Of a stretch of DNA of 64,000 nt, positions 17,918-25,641 are shown piece after piece. Where the stretch lies: NCBI RefSeq assembly GCF_041224415.1, contig NZ_JBGFFE010000015.1, positions 1-64,000 of the forward strand. The letters run 5' to 3'. The first letter of the stretch is position 1. Every line of letters begins with the position of its first letter. Made by a program: the position numbers and the translations under genes. The notes under the pieces are model-generated. The model was not told the DNA's origin. It saw nothing but the letters and a program-made list of their open reading frames with translations, and searched no databases. The stretch comes from Clostridium_B lapidicellarium. GTDB taxonomy: Bacteria; Bacillota; Clostridia; Clostridiales; Clostridiaceae.

Positions 17918-17955
17918 ATCATCAATTAATAATTTATAAATTATTAATTGATGAT
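17918..17955. promoter_or_regulatory. 38-bp perfect palindrome, candidate operator
   Basis: Every one of 19 bases in the left arm (ATCATCAATTAATAATTTA) matches the reverse complement of the right arm, with no spacer. It lies between the divergent regulator and asnA, ~102 bases upstream of the predicted asnA start site. This suits a dimeric Lrp/AsnC-type activator, though that protein's site is not known here. Confidence 0.6.
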
Positions 17956-18003
17956 GTATACAAATAATAAGTTAATAAAAAAATACAAATTTTATTATTA
18001 ATA

Positions 18004-18032
18004 TTGCAATATATTCAAAAAAGTATTATGAT
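18004..18032 (+). promoter_or_regulatory. promoter of asnA
   Basis: TTGCAA (18004-18009), a 17-base spacer and TATGAT (18027-18032), giving a ~65-base leader to asnA. Confidence 0.6.
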
Positions 18033-18103
18033 ATTATCAATAAATAACATAAAAAAGTAAATAAGTAATAAATTCATATAACTTATTAAAGGGGGACGCA
18101 TTT

Positions 18104-19075
18104 ATGAAGACATATGTATTAAAAGATGAAAGAAAAAGGGAATTGAAAATTTTGGACAAGACATTGCAAAAAGTAGGAAGAAAAGAACTGCCCCATATAC
18201 TGCATATACAGCAAGTTATGTTGAGAGCAGTTGATGAATACATGAGCAAGAAAGGCGTAACCAGGATTATGCCTATTATGATAGCACCGATTACGGATCC
18301 GTTGAATCATGATGTGGAAGAATGTGAATTGGAGTATGAAGGACAAAAGTTCGATATAACAAGATCAATGATATTCCACAAACAAATAATTTTATCCAGT
18401 CCTTATCTTGATAAAATATATATAGTATCGCCTAATGTAAGATTCGAACAGGAAGAAAAGGAAGACAAGAGACATTTATTTGAATTCACACAAATTGATT
18501 TCGAATTTAAAGGTGCCACTATGGATGACATATTTAAATTTCAGGAGGGACTTGTCAAATATGTATTTAATTATATAAAAAAAGAATGTGCAGATGAGTT
18601 TAAAGCTCTTGGAATCGGAACATCACATTTGGATGTAACTGTGCCCTTTAAAAAGTATACAACACAGGAACTTCAGGCAAAATATGGCGATGATTTTGAA
18701 GAAACAGCATCGGCCAAAGCAACTCAGCCTTTCTGGATTATAAACCATAAAAGAGAATTTTATGATGCTGAAGATCTAGAAAAGCCTGGAAATTATAGAA
18801 ATTATGATTTGATATGGCCCTACGGGTATATAGAAGGTTTGAGCGGTGGAGAAAGAGAGTATAAATATGACAGGATACTCACCCGAATGAAAGAAGCCCA
18901 TATGGATGGAAATGCCTTTAGAAACTATATTCAGCTCGCAAAGGAAGGGAAAATTCCCAAGACTGCAGGAGCTGGTTTCGGAGTGGAAAGAATGACCAGA
19001 TTTGTATGCCAGCAGAAGGAAATTGATGATGTAACTGTATTTACAAGAAAACCCGGGAAAACTTATTTGTTTTAA
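18104..19075 (+). CDS. asnA: aspartate-ammonia ligase (asparagine synthetase A)
   Basis: This 323-residue enzyme makes asparagine from aspartate, ammonia and ATP. It is a class II aminoacyl-tRNA-synthetase-like fold: QQVMLRAVDEYMSKKG at the start, FEQEEKEDKRHLFEFTQIDFE in the middle, and the late motif AGAGFGVERMTRF (motif 3-like). The length matches E. coli AsnA. The ATG follows AAAGGGGGA. It is controlled by the divergent Lrp/AsnC protein by inference. Confidence 0.95.
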   Translation: MKTYVLKDERKRELKILDKTLQKVGRKELPHILHIQQVMLRAVDEYMSKKGVTRIMPIMIAPITDPLNHDVEECELEYEGQKFDITRSMIFHKQIILSSPYLDKIYIVSPNVRFEQEEKEDKRHLFEFTQIDFEFKGATMDDIFKFQEGLVKYVFNYIKKECADEFKALGIGTSHLDVTVPFKKYTTQELQAKYGDDFEETASAKATQPFWIINHKREFYDAEDLEKPGNYRNYDLIWPYGYIEGLSGGEREYKYDRILTRMKEAHMDGNAFRNYIQLAKEGKIPKTAGAGFGVERMTRFVCQQKEIDDVTVFTRKPGKTYLF

Positions 19076-19082
19076 CATAATC

Positions 19083-19132
19083 GGCGAGAAGTTGCCTACC
19101 TATAGGTGGTGTGATGGATCGCCTTTTATTTT
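19083..19132 (+). terminator. terminator after asnA
   Basis: GGCGA (19083-19087) pairs with TCGCC (19119-19123), with an inner hairpin built on ACCTATAGGT, followed by TTTTATTTT. The branched shape made a riboswitch worth considering, but no known aptamer was recognised. Confidence 0.6.
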
Positions 19133-19250
19133 GATTTATGTTATAAGCTGTTTACGGGCAATTGTACATTTTTTATCATTAAAGGGTATTGATATAATAT
19201 GTAAAATATAAGATAATATAAAGGACAGACAAATTTAAGGGGGTAATGAA

Positions 19251-19640
19251 ATGCCTTTGTGGTTAAATGTACTATTGCAGATAATATTTATCGCAATAAT
19301 ATTTTTAGTAGTATATAATTTTTTAAAATCCCATGTATTATGTAAACTTAATCCTAATAAGTGGCTGATTCTTGCTCTATCCATAGCATCCTTTATTTTA
19401 CCGCCTGCTGTGGCAGCTTCTTTCAGATATAATATGAATGGGACGGTATGGCAGTATATATTTGCTGCTGCATTTTTAATTTTTTTCCTGTGGTTTTTGG
19501 ATCTAAACAGCGGTGCTATATATAGTAAAAGCAAAAAAAATAAAAAAGATATAAAAATAAGACCTAAGGCTAAGCCCAACAGGGTAAACCGCAGTAAGGA
19601 CAGTAACAACAATAACGGCAATAAAAAAAATAAAAAATAG
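19251..19640 (+). CDS. small membrane protein with basic tail, function unknown
   Basis: This 129-residue protein has three hydrophobic segments (about residues 5-25, 38-58, 65-87) followed by a ~40-residue lysine/asparagine-rich tail, probably cytoplasmic. GGGGGTAATGAA gives a strong ribosome site. I do not recognise a family. It stands alone between the asnA terminator and the methyltransferase promoter. Confidence 0.7.
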   Translation: MPLWLNVLLQIIFIAIIFLVVYNFLKSHVLCKLNPNKWLILALSIASFILPPAVAASFRYNMNGTVWQYIFAAAFLIFFLWFLDLNSGAIYSKSKKNKKDIKIRPKAKPNRVNRSKDSNNNNGNKKNKK

Positions 19641-19747
19641 TTTTACATATTTTAAGGTCGTATCATGAATTACTCTGAATTAGGGTAAAATTTGATATGG
19701 CCTATAATTATATTATTCTGAAGATTTGAAATGTTTTATTGAAATCG

Positions 19748-19807
19748 TTGACAAAACATAAAAATCCACCTATAATTAAAATAACATATAAATAACCTGT
19801 ATATACA
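19748..19807 (+). promoter_or_regulatory. consensus promoter and possible GntR operator of the methyltransferase cluster
   Basis: TTGACA (19748-19753), a 17-base spacer and TATAAT (19771-19776) form a perfect sigma-A promoter. About 15-25 bases after the predicted start lies the palindrome TGTATATACA (19798-19807), which resembles operators of HutC-type GntR regulators. Such a regulator is encoded at 24895. Repression by a roadblock position is inferred. Confidence 0.65.
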
Positions 19808-19854
19808 TGATTTACTATAATCTCAGTATATATAAATATAGGGGGAAATTTAAT

Positions 19855-21021
19855 ATGGGGAAATATAATAAAATGCTACAGCAGGAAAGACAGGAAATTT
19901 TCAATAGTTTATATGAGGGAAAAGTTCCAAAAAGAATACCTATTGCAGCATGTGTTACAGTAGAATTTGCCATCAAATATTATGGAATTGATATTTTGAA
20001 AGCACAGTGGAATCCAGAGTTACTAGAGGGTGCATTTAGGAAAGTTGCAGACGACTTTTACTCAGATGTTTTTCCAATACGTGATCTCATAAGATTTCCA
20101 GTATTTTATAGGTTGTTGGGTGCCAAGAATTTTGTAATGGGTTCCAATGGATTTCTGCAGCATCCGGAAATATCAGCTATGCATTCTGATGAATATGGAG
20201 CTTTTATTAAATCTCCCATGGATTTTATTTTGGAAACCATTCTTCCGAGGATCTATTCGGCACTTGACACGGATCCGGTTAATCGTTCCTTAATATTGGC
20301 GAAGGCTTATAAAGCTTATTGTGATACGGTGGGTTTTTTGAATGGTGTAGTTATTCCAAATCTTGAAAAAGAATATGGAAAATATCAGGCTCCTCCGCAA
20401 TCTTCTGCCATGACCGCAGCTCCTATGGATTTTATTGCAGATCAGCTTCGGGGATTTAAAGAAATCAGCCTGGATATACGAAGAAAACCTAAAGAGCTTA
20501 TTGAAGCTTGTGAAGCAGTTTATGACACTATGCTGGAGCGAGGTATACCAGCACAACCGTCAATCTATAACTATACTTTTATTCCATTGCATATGCCGCC
20601 TTATATGAGAAACAGGGATTATGAAAAAATTTATTATCCGACTTTTAAACGTATGGTGGATGGCATTGCTGCTGCTGGTGGGAAATCTTATCTTTTTCTC
20701 GAGCAGGATTGGTCAAGATTTCTTGATTCACTTTATGATTTGCCAGAGAATACGATTTTACGTTTTGAATATGGAGATCCGAAGGAAATAAAGGGGAAGT
20801 TGGGTAAACAACATATTATTACAGGCCTTTATCCTTTAGGACTATTGAAAACCGGTACAAAACAACAGTGTATTGACAAAGCAAAGGAACTCATAGATAT
20901 TCTTGCACCGGGAGGAAAATATTTCTTTGATCTTGATAAGAATATCATTACTGTGGATAGTGTAAACGTCGATAATTTACTTGCTGTTTTGGAGACATAT
21001 CGTACCTATGGTATATATTGA
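19855..21021 (+). CDS. UroD-type corrinoid methyltransferase (methyltransferase I), copy 1
   Basis: This 388-residue protein of the uroporphyrinogen decarboxylase-like superfamily has a fold used by MtaA/MtbA and by the substrate:corrinoid methyltransferases of acetogen O-demethylases (MtvB type). True heme-pathway UroD is unlikely because the gene sits with corrinoid proteins and has a close paralogue at 22720. Shared blocks include GKVPKRIPI, ARIYS-like PRIYSALDTDP, MDFIADQLRGFKEIS and CIDKAKELIDILAPGGKY. The start is ATG 19855 after GGGGGAAA. The methyl donor is unknown. Confidence 0.85.
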   Translation: MGKYNKMLQQERQEIFNSLYEGKVPKRIPIAACVTVEFAIKYYGIDILKAQWNPELLEGAFRKVADDFYSDVFPIRDLIRFPVFYRLLGAKNFVMGSNGFLQHPEISAMHSDEYGAFIKSPMDFILETILPRIYSALDTDPVNRSLILAKAYKAYCDTVGFLNGVVIPNLEKEYGKYQAPPQSSAMTAAPMDFIADQLRGFKEISLDIRRKPKELIEACEAVYDTMLERGIPAQPSIYNYTFIPLHMPPYMRNRDYEKIYYPTFKRMVDGIAAAGGKSYLFLEQDWSRFLDSLYDLPENTILRFEYGDPKEIKGKLGKQHIITGLYPLGLLKTGTKQQCIDKAKELIDILAPGGKYFFDLDKNIITVDSVNVDNLLAVLETYRTYGIY

Positions 21022-21036
21022 GGGGGAGAAAAAGAA

Positions 21037-21192
21037 ATGGAAAGTAAATATTTTCAAAGCTGGGAAACATATAAAAAGACATGTGATGAAAGGGCACAAC
21101 CAGTTCGAAAAAATGAGGGAATCTATATGAAGCCAGTTTTTGAAAGATATGATGTGGAAATTAAAAATTTTATTATTACATTGTTACTTTGA
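21037..21192 (+). CDS. 51-residue conserved small protein, paralogue A
   Basis: ATG 21037 follows AGGGGGAG by ~8 bases and is 15 bases after the methyltransferase stop. The frame runs 51 codons to TGA, ending next to the next gene. The protein starts MESKYFQSWETYKKTC and ends in a hydrophobic IKNFIITLLL. It aligns with the 47-residue protein at 23887 over its length: aromatic pair, (S/T)WE.YK near residue 9, a KP or PK step, an acidic (E/D)..Y(D/E) patch, and a hydrophobic tail ending in LL. Both follow a UroD-type methyltransferase. No family recognised. Confidence 0.75.
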   Translation: MESKYFQSWETYKKTCDERAQPVRKNEGIYMKPVFERYDVEIKNFIITLLL

Positions 21193-21206
21193 AATGGGGG
21201 GTTAAA

Positions 21207-22025
21207 GTGATTATTATTGGAGAAAAGATCAATGGAACAATTCCGAGTGTAAAAAAGGCAATAGAAAACAAAGATGAAGAATTTATTAGAAACAGGGCAA
21301 TTCAGCAGGCAGAAGACGGAGCAGATTATATTGACGTGTGTGCAGGTACTTCCCCGGAAGTAGAACTTGAAACATTGAAATGGCTCATGGATGTTGTACA
21401 AGATGTTGTAAATAAGCCTCTGTCTATAGATAGCCCGAATCCCAGGACCATTAAATCGGTTTTTAAGTATGCCAAAAAACCTGGAATAATAAATTCTGTA
21501 TCGAAAGAAGGTGATAAATGCAGTGTCCTATATCCTATGATCAAGGGAACGGATTGGCAGATAATTGCACTTACCTGTGACAATAACGGTATTCCTTCCG
21601 ATGTGAAAACCAAAGTGAACATAGCCAGGGATTTGGTGGAAGAAGCACAAAAATATGATATAAAACCTGATAGAATCCACATAGATCCGCTTGTTATGGC
21701 ACTTTCCACACAAAACACTTCTCTGCTTAATTTTATTGAAGCCATGAAATCTATAAAGTCCATGTATCCTACTGTGAAAATCACTTCGGGATTGAGCAAT
21801 ATTTCTTTTGGAATGCCGCTTAGAAAATATGTAAATCAAAATTTTCTGACTATTGCCACTTTTATGGGTATGGATTCTGCAATTATGGATCCCTGCAACA
21901 GGGGGATAATGACAGCACTTTATGCAGCTGAGGCACTTATGGGAAATGATAAATACTGTAGAAAGTTTTCAAATGCCTATAGGAAGAATAAAATTGGGCC
22001 TGTAAGGGACAGGCAAAAACTCTAA
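21207..22025 (+). CDS. pterin-binding corrinoid methyltransferase (methyltransferase II)
   Basis: This ~272-residue dihydropteroate-synthase-like barrel is of the AcsE/MtvA kind: IIIGEKINGTIPSVKKAI at the start, DGADYIDVCAGT, LSIDSPNPRTI and SGLSNISFGMP. It resembles the second domain of MetH at 8537. Family knowledge suggests it moves the methyl group from the corrinoid protein to tetrahydrofolate. The start is GTG 21207, 5 bases after a run of six G; an upstream TTG at 21189 overlaps the small gene's stop. It is the only such enzyme in the cluster, so it may serve both corrinoid proteins. Confidence 0.88.
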   Translation: MIIIGEKINGTIPSVKKAIENKDEEFIRNRAIQQAEDGADYIDVCAGTSPEVELETLKWLMDVVQDVVNKPLSIDSPNPRTIKSVFKYAKKPGIINSVSKEGDKCSVLYPMIKGTDWQIIALTCDNNGIPSDVKTKVNIARDLVEEAQKYDIKPDRIHIDPLVMALSTQNTSLLNFIEAMKSIKSMYPTVKITSGLSNISFGMPLRKYVNQNFLTIATFMGMDSAIMDPCNRGIMTALYAAEALMGNDKYCRKFSNAYRKNKIGPVRDRQKL

Positions 22026-22083
22026 AATATTTTTTGATATGTTAATGCACTAACACAAATTACAAATTATAGGGGGATTAGAT

Positions 22084-22719
22084 ATGGATTATAAATTATT
22101 GACACAGTCAGTAGGGGATTTGGATGAAGACAAAGTTTATGAAATGGTAAAGGAATTTGTGAGTTCAAATCCAAAGGAAGAGGAAGCTCAGAAAGTTGTA
22201 AATGCGTGCCAGAATGGCATGGGAATAGTAGGCGATCTGTTTGACAAGGGTGAGTATTTCGTAGGGGATCTGATTTTTGCAGGAGAACTTTTGAACAATG
22301 CCATTGATATTTTGAAACCTGTCATAGGCTCTGGAAATTCCAAGAAAGTTGGCACTATTGTTTTGGGTACGGTAAAGGGAGATCTGCATGACATAGGTAA
22401 GAATATATTCAAGAGCATGGTGGAGGCTGCAGGGTTTGAAGTGTATGACATAGGCATAGATCAATCTGCCTCGGCTTTTATAGGCAAGATAAGGGAAGTA
22501 CATCCCCAGATTGTTGGAATGAGCGGAGTTCTTACCCTTGCCATTGATTCCATGAAACAGATAATAGACGAATTTAAGAAAGAAAATATAAGGGACAAGA
22601 TAAAGATAGTCATAGGCGGAAATGCTGTCACAAAGGAAGCTTGTGAGTATGTAGGTGCTGATTCCTATAATACAAATGCTGCGGAAGGTGTAAAAACTTG
22701 TTTAAGGTGGGTGAGTTAA
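22084..22719 (+). CDS. corrinoid protein, copy 1
   Basis: This 211-residue protein has an N-terminal four-helix B12-cap domain (~1-90) and a Rossmann cobalamin-binding domain with the base-off motif DLHDIG near residue 103, followed by GMSGVLTLAIDSMK and a GGNAV turn. It carries the methyl group between methyltransferases I and II. The ATG follows AGGGGGATTAG. The next gene starts directly after the TAA. Confidence 0.93.
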   Translation: MDYKLLTQSVGDLDEDKVYEMVKEFVSSNPKEEEAQKVVNACQNGMGIVGDLFDKGEYFVGDLIFAGELLNNAIDILKPVIGSGNSKKVGTIVLGTVKGDLHDIGKNIFKSMVEAAGFEVYDIGIDQSASAFIGKIREVHPQIVGMSGVLTLAIDSMKQIIDEFKKENIRDKIKIVIGGNAVTKEACEYVGADSYNTNAAEGVKTCLRWVS

Positions 22720-23874
22720 ATGGCGGACATTAAAAAATTGCAGGAAGAAAGAACTCAATTGTTCAAAGATCTGTTTGATGGAAAGATTCCAAAGAGAGTG
22801 CCTATAAGTGTGAATTTTCCTCTTGAGTTTTCCATACAGTATGCAGGTAAGGACTTAGCTAAGGCACAGTGGGACACTTCCATGCTAGGTGAGATATTTG
22901 AAAAAATATGTAAGAATTTTATTTCAGACGTACTCCCTGTACAGGCTCTTAGATTTCCAGTATATTATAAAATGTTAGGGGCAAGAAATTTTATAATGAG
23001 TTCCAGTGGATTTTTGCAGCATCCGGAAGTGAGCGGCCTTGAAGCCGGGGAATACGACGAATTTATTAAATCGCCCTATAATTGCATTATGGAAAAAGTA
23101 CTGCCCAGAATCTATACCGAACTAAATACAGATCCCGTTCAGAGATCTCTTGTAATGGCGAAAGCTTTTAAGGCATTTTATGATGAATTAAACAATGTGA
23201 CTGTAATCTATGAAAAACTGATTGAAAAATATGGTTATTCTTCTTTTGGAAATACCAATGGCTTTATTGAAGCTCCCTTTGATTTCATGTCAGATCAGTT
23301 GAGAGGATTTAAGGGCATGACAGGCGACATAAGAAGACGTCCTGACAAGGTGGCGGCAGCCTGCGAAGCTGTAACCCCAATATTGGTAAAGGGCGGGATA
23401 CCTGCATCTCCTTCAAAATATGCTGGTACCTTTATTCCCCTGCACATGGCACCGTATATCCGCACTAAGGATTTTGAAAAATTGTACTGGCCGAGTTTTA
23501 AAAGGGAAGTTGAAGAGCTTGCTGCAGCAGGACAGCCTTCTCTGCTGTTTGTTGAAAATGACTGGACACGTTATGTGGATTATCTCTATGAACTTCCTGA
23601 AAATACTAGAATGTGGTTTGAATACGGAGATCCTAAGTTTATGAAGGAAAAACTGGGGAAAAAGCATATTCTTACAGGTTTTTATCCGATTTCTATGTTG
23701 AAGACGGGAACAAAACAGGAGTGCATAGACAAAGCCAAGGAACTTGTAGATATCCTTGCACCAGGTGGAAAGTATATGTTTGGATTTGACAAAGCCATTA
23801 TAACCGCAGATAGCATTAAAATTGAAAATCTGCAGGCGGTTCTGGAATATGTAGCTAAAAATGCTGATTATTAG
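22720..23874 (+). CDS. UroD-type corrinoid methyltransferase (methyltransferase I), copy 2
   Basis: This 384-residue paralogue of the protein at 19855 aligns end to end with only short gaps: KIPKRVPIS, AKAQWDTSML-like AKAQWD, NFIMSSSGFLQHPEVSG, FDFMSDQLRGFKGM, and CIDKAKELVDILAPGGKYMFG. Conserved cysteines lie in the (E/A)ACEAV and CIDKAKEL blocks; whether they bind zinc is unknown. The ATG adjoins the corrinoid gene's stop (TAAATG), so translation is likely coupled. Having a second copy suggests either two substrates or a two-subunit enzyme. Confidence 0.86.
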   Translation: MADIKKLQEERTQLFKDLFDGKIPKRVPISVNFPLEFSIQYAGKDLAKAQWDTSMLGEIFEKICKNFISDVLPVQALRFPVYYKMLGARNFIMSSSGFLQHPEVSGLEAGEYDEFIKSPYNCIMEKVLPRIYTELNTDPVQRSLVMAKAFKAFYDELNNVTVIYEKLIEKYGYSSFGNTNGFIEAPFDFMSDQLRGFKGMTGDIRRRPDKVAAACEAVTPILVKGGIPASPSKYAGTFIPLHMAPYIRTKDFEKLYWPSFKREVEELAAAGQPSLLFVENDWTRYVDYLYELPENTRMWFEYGDPKFMKEKLGKKHILTGFYPISMLKTGTKQECIDKAKELVDILAPGGKYMFGFDKAIITADSIKIENLQAVLEYVAKNADY

Positions 23875-23886
23875 GAGGAATATAAT

Positions 23887-24030
23887 ATGAAGACAGAGTA
23901 TTATAAAACATGGGAACAGTATAAGGCAGGACATTCTGGGATTAATGAAAATGTTGAAAGTGAAATGGCCCCTAAAATGCAAAAGTATGAGGAAATGATG
24001 TTTATATTTGTTCTTAATTTATTGATGTAG
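23887..24030 (+). CDS. 47-residue conserved small protein, paralogue B
   Basis: ATG 23887 follows AGGAGGAATATAAT. The 47-codon frame ends TAG, then a hairpin. It starts MKTEYYKTWEQYKAG and ends MMFIFVLNLLM, matching the protein at 21037 in the (Y)(Y/F).(S/T)WE.YK opening and the hydrophobic LL tail. The repeated position, the strong ribosome sites and the paralogy argue that both are real genes. Confidence 0.75.
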   Translation: MKTEYYKTWEQYKAGHSGINENVESEMAPKMQKYEEMMFIFVLNLLM

Positions 24031-24038
24031 CAACGTTA

Positions 24039-24089
24039 TTTTAAAGCTGCGGCTCTCTTTTGTCAAAAACTGAGATTGCAGCTTTAAAA
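24039..24089 (+). terminator. hairpin closing the first methyltransferase unit
   Basis: A perfect 12-bp stem TTTTAAAGCTGC/GCAGCTTTAAAA encloses a 27-base loop. The T-run after it is broken, so it may be a weak terminator or an mRNA-stabilising hairpin. Confidence 0.5.
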
Positions 24090-24158
24090 TTATTAATTTG
24101 TATGTATTAGAATTGTTTTTGAAAAACCGGGGCCGTATATTATAGAGATAACTTAGTA

Positions 24159-24187
24159 TTGACAAAAATATTTTCCACTTTTAATAT
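24159..24187 (+). promoter_or_regulatory. promoter of the second methyltransferase unit
   Basis: TTGACA (24159-24164), a 17-base spacer and TAATAT (24182-24187), ahead of corrinoid protein 2, the GntR regulator and DUF1638. Confidence 0.75.
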
Positions 24188-24210
24188 TGTAATTAGAATG
24201 AAAAGGATTG

Positions 24211-24888
24211 ATGGTGGATGAAATGGATAACCTCGCGGAATTAAAAAAGTTGATTGTGAAATATGTGGAACAGCTGGATGAAGAAAAGGTGGTAAATTTG
24301 GCCAATGAAGCTTTGAATAGGGGAATAGATCCTGTAACCCTGCTTGAAACTGTCAATGATGGCATGGAAAAAGTAGGGAAATTATATGAAAGTAAAGACT
24401 ATTATATAGCGGATCTTATATTTTCTGGACTTATTTTTAGAAAAATTTTAGAATTGGACAAAATGAAAGAATATTTTCTCCAAAATAAGCATAAGGGATT
24501 GGGAAAAGTGGTTTTAGGGACGGTAGAAGGTGATATCCATGATATTGGCAAGGATATTTTTAAAGGTATGCTTGAAGCCAATGGATTTGAAGTAATCGAT
24601 TTAGGTGTGGATGTTTCAAAGGAAAAGTTTATAGAGGCAGTTAGAAAAAACAAACCTGATATTTTAGCTATGAGTGCTGCACTTACCAATACCATAGATA
24701 CAATGCGGAATATAGTAAAGGCTTTTTCAAAAGCCGGCATAAGGGATAAAGTTAAGATCATTGTAGGCGCCAATCATATGAATTCCGATATAAGCAGGTA
24801 TATTGGTGCAGATGGTTTTTCCAAAAAGGCTTCTACTGGTACTAAAATATGTTTAAGATGGATGAAGGAAAAAACAGGTAGGGAGTAA
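24211..24888 (+). CDS. corrinoid protein, copy 2
   Basis: This ~225-residue protein has the same architecture as the one at 22084: helical cap (~1-95) and cobalamin-binding domain with DIHDIG near residue 112, LAMSAALTNTIDTMRN and VGANH. Starts at ATG 24211 (after AAAAGG) and ATG 24223 (after GGTGG) are about equally good. It is the first gene of a separate transcript with the regulator, so it may be the constitutive or autoregulated partner. Confidence 0.92.
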   Translation: MVDEMDNLAELKKLIVKYVEQLDEEKVVNLANEALNRGIDPVTLLETVNDGMEKVGKLYESKDYYIADLIFSGLIFRKILELDKMKEYFLQNKHKGLGKVVLGTVEGDIHDIGKDIFKGMLEANGFEVIDLGVDVSKEKFIEAVRKNKPDILAMSAALTNTIDTMRNIVKAFSKAGIRDKVKIIVGANHMNSDISRYIGADGFSKKASTGTKICLRWMKEKTGRE

Positions 24889-24894
24889 CGGATA

Positions 24895-25605
24895 ATGAAA
24901 AATCCAATATATGCTGAAATTGTACAGAATATACGGAATAAAATTAGCAGCGGCCAGCTGAAACCAGGAGATGATCTACCTTCTGAGACATCTTTGTGCA
25001 GTGAATATAATACCAGTAGAATGACGGTGAGGAAGGGACTTTCCATTTTATCAAATGAAGGCTATATATATTCTATCCCAGGTAAAGGCTATTTCGTAAA
25101 AAAACCAAATTATAATAAATATATCTTTGTCTATGACGAAATGAACAATTTAATCAACAATGTGGATAAAACAAAGCTTTTGTCTGTGGATATAATATTA
25201 CCCGACGAAAAATTGGCAGGCAGTTTGCGGATCAGCGAAAATAAGAAGGTTGTCATGATCAGAAGATTGTTTTATACTGAAGGAGAACCTATGGCTTATG
25301 ATGTCAAATATCTTTTATACAAAAAAGGAACTCCTATTGTGGAAAATGAAATTGAAAATGCAACTTTCCCGGAGATGATATCCAATAGGACTTCACTTTA
25401 TGATTTAAACAACGAACTTATCATATATGCAAAAACTCCTGAGGAAGAGACCAAAAAACTGCTTCATATATATGGTGAAGTTGCATTGCTTGTAGTGGAA
25501 CAAAAATTATATGATTCGGGTAATAAACCAATCGGACTTGGAATAACCTATTTTAGGGGAGATTATATTAAACTGCATGGAGTGAGCAAATCAAGTAATT
25601 GTTAA
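24895..25605 (+). CDS. GntR-family regulator with UTRA domain
   Basis: The 236-residue protein has an N-terminal winged helix: IYAEIVQNIRNKISSGQLKPGD, then the recognition part SRMTVRKGLSILSNEGYIYS. The C-terminal UTRA ligand-binding domain (~90-236) is of the HutC/FarR subfamily. It likely senses the methylated substrate or a product and controls the cluster; a HutC-like palindrome at 19798 is the candidate site. GGGAG precedes the ATG. Confidence 0.9.
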   Translation: MKNPIYAEIVQNIRNKISSGQLKPGDDLPSETSLCSEYNTSRMTVRKGLSILSNEGYIYSIPGKGYFVKKPNYNKYIFVYDEMNNLINNVDKTKLLSVDIILPDEKLAGSLRISENKKVVMIRRLFYTEGEPMAYDVKYLLYKKGTPIVENEIENATFPEMISNRTSLYDLNNELIIYAKTPEEETKKLLHIYGEVALLVVEQKLYDSGNKPIGLGITYFRGDYIKLHGVSKSSNC

Positions 25606-25641
25606 GCCTTTAAATGTTTGGGGAAGGGGTTGAAAATTAAA

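Noticed and set aside
19083..19132. Riboswitch downstream of asnA
   Set aside because: No known aptamer consensus was seen; the GC stem and T-rich tail are explained by a terminator, and the next gene has no link.
22720..23874. Heme-pathway uroporphyrinogen decarboxylase
   Set aside because: Two close copies lie among corrinoid and pterin methyltransferase genes and no other heme genes are near.
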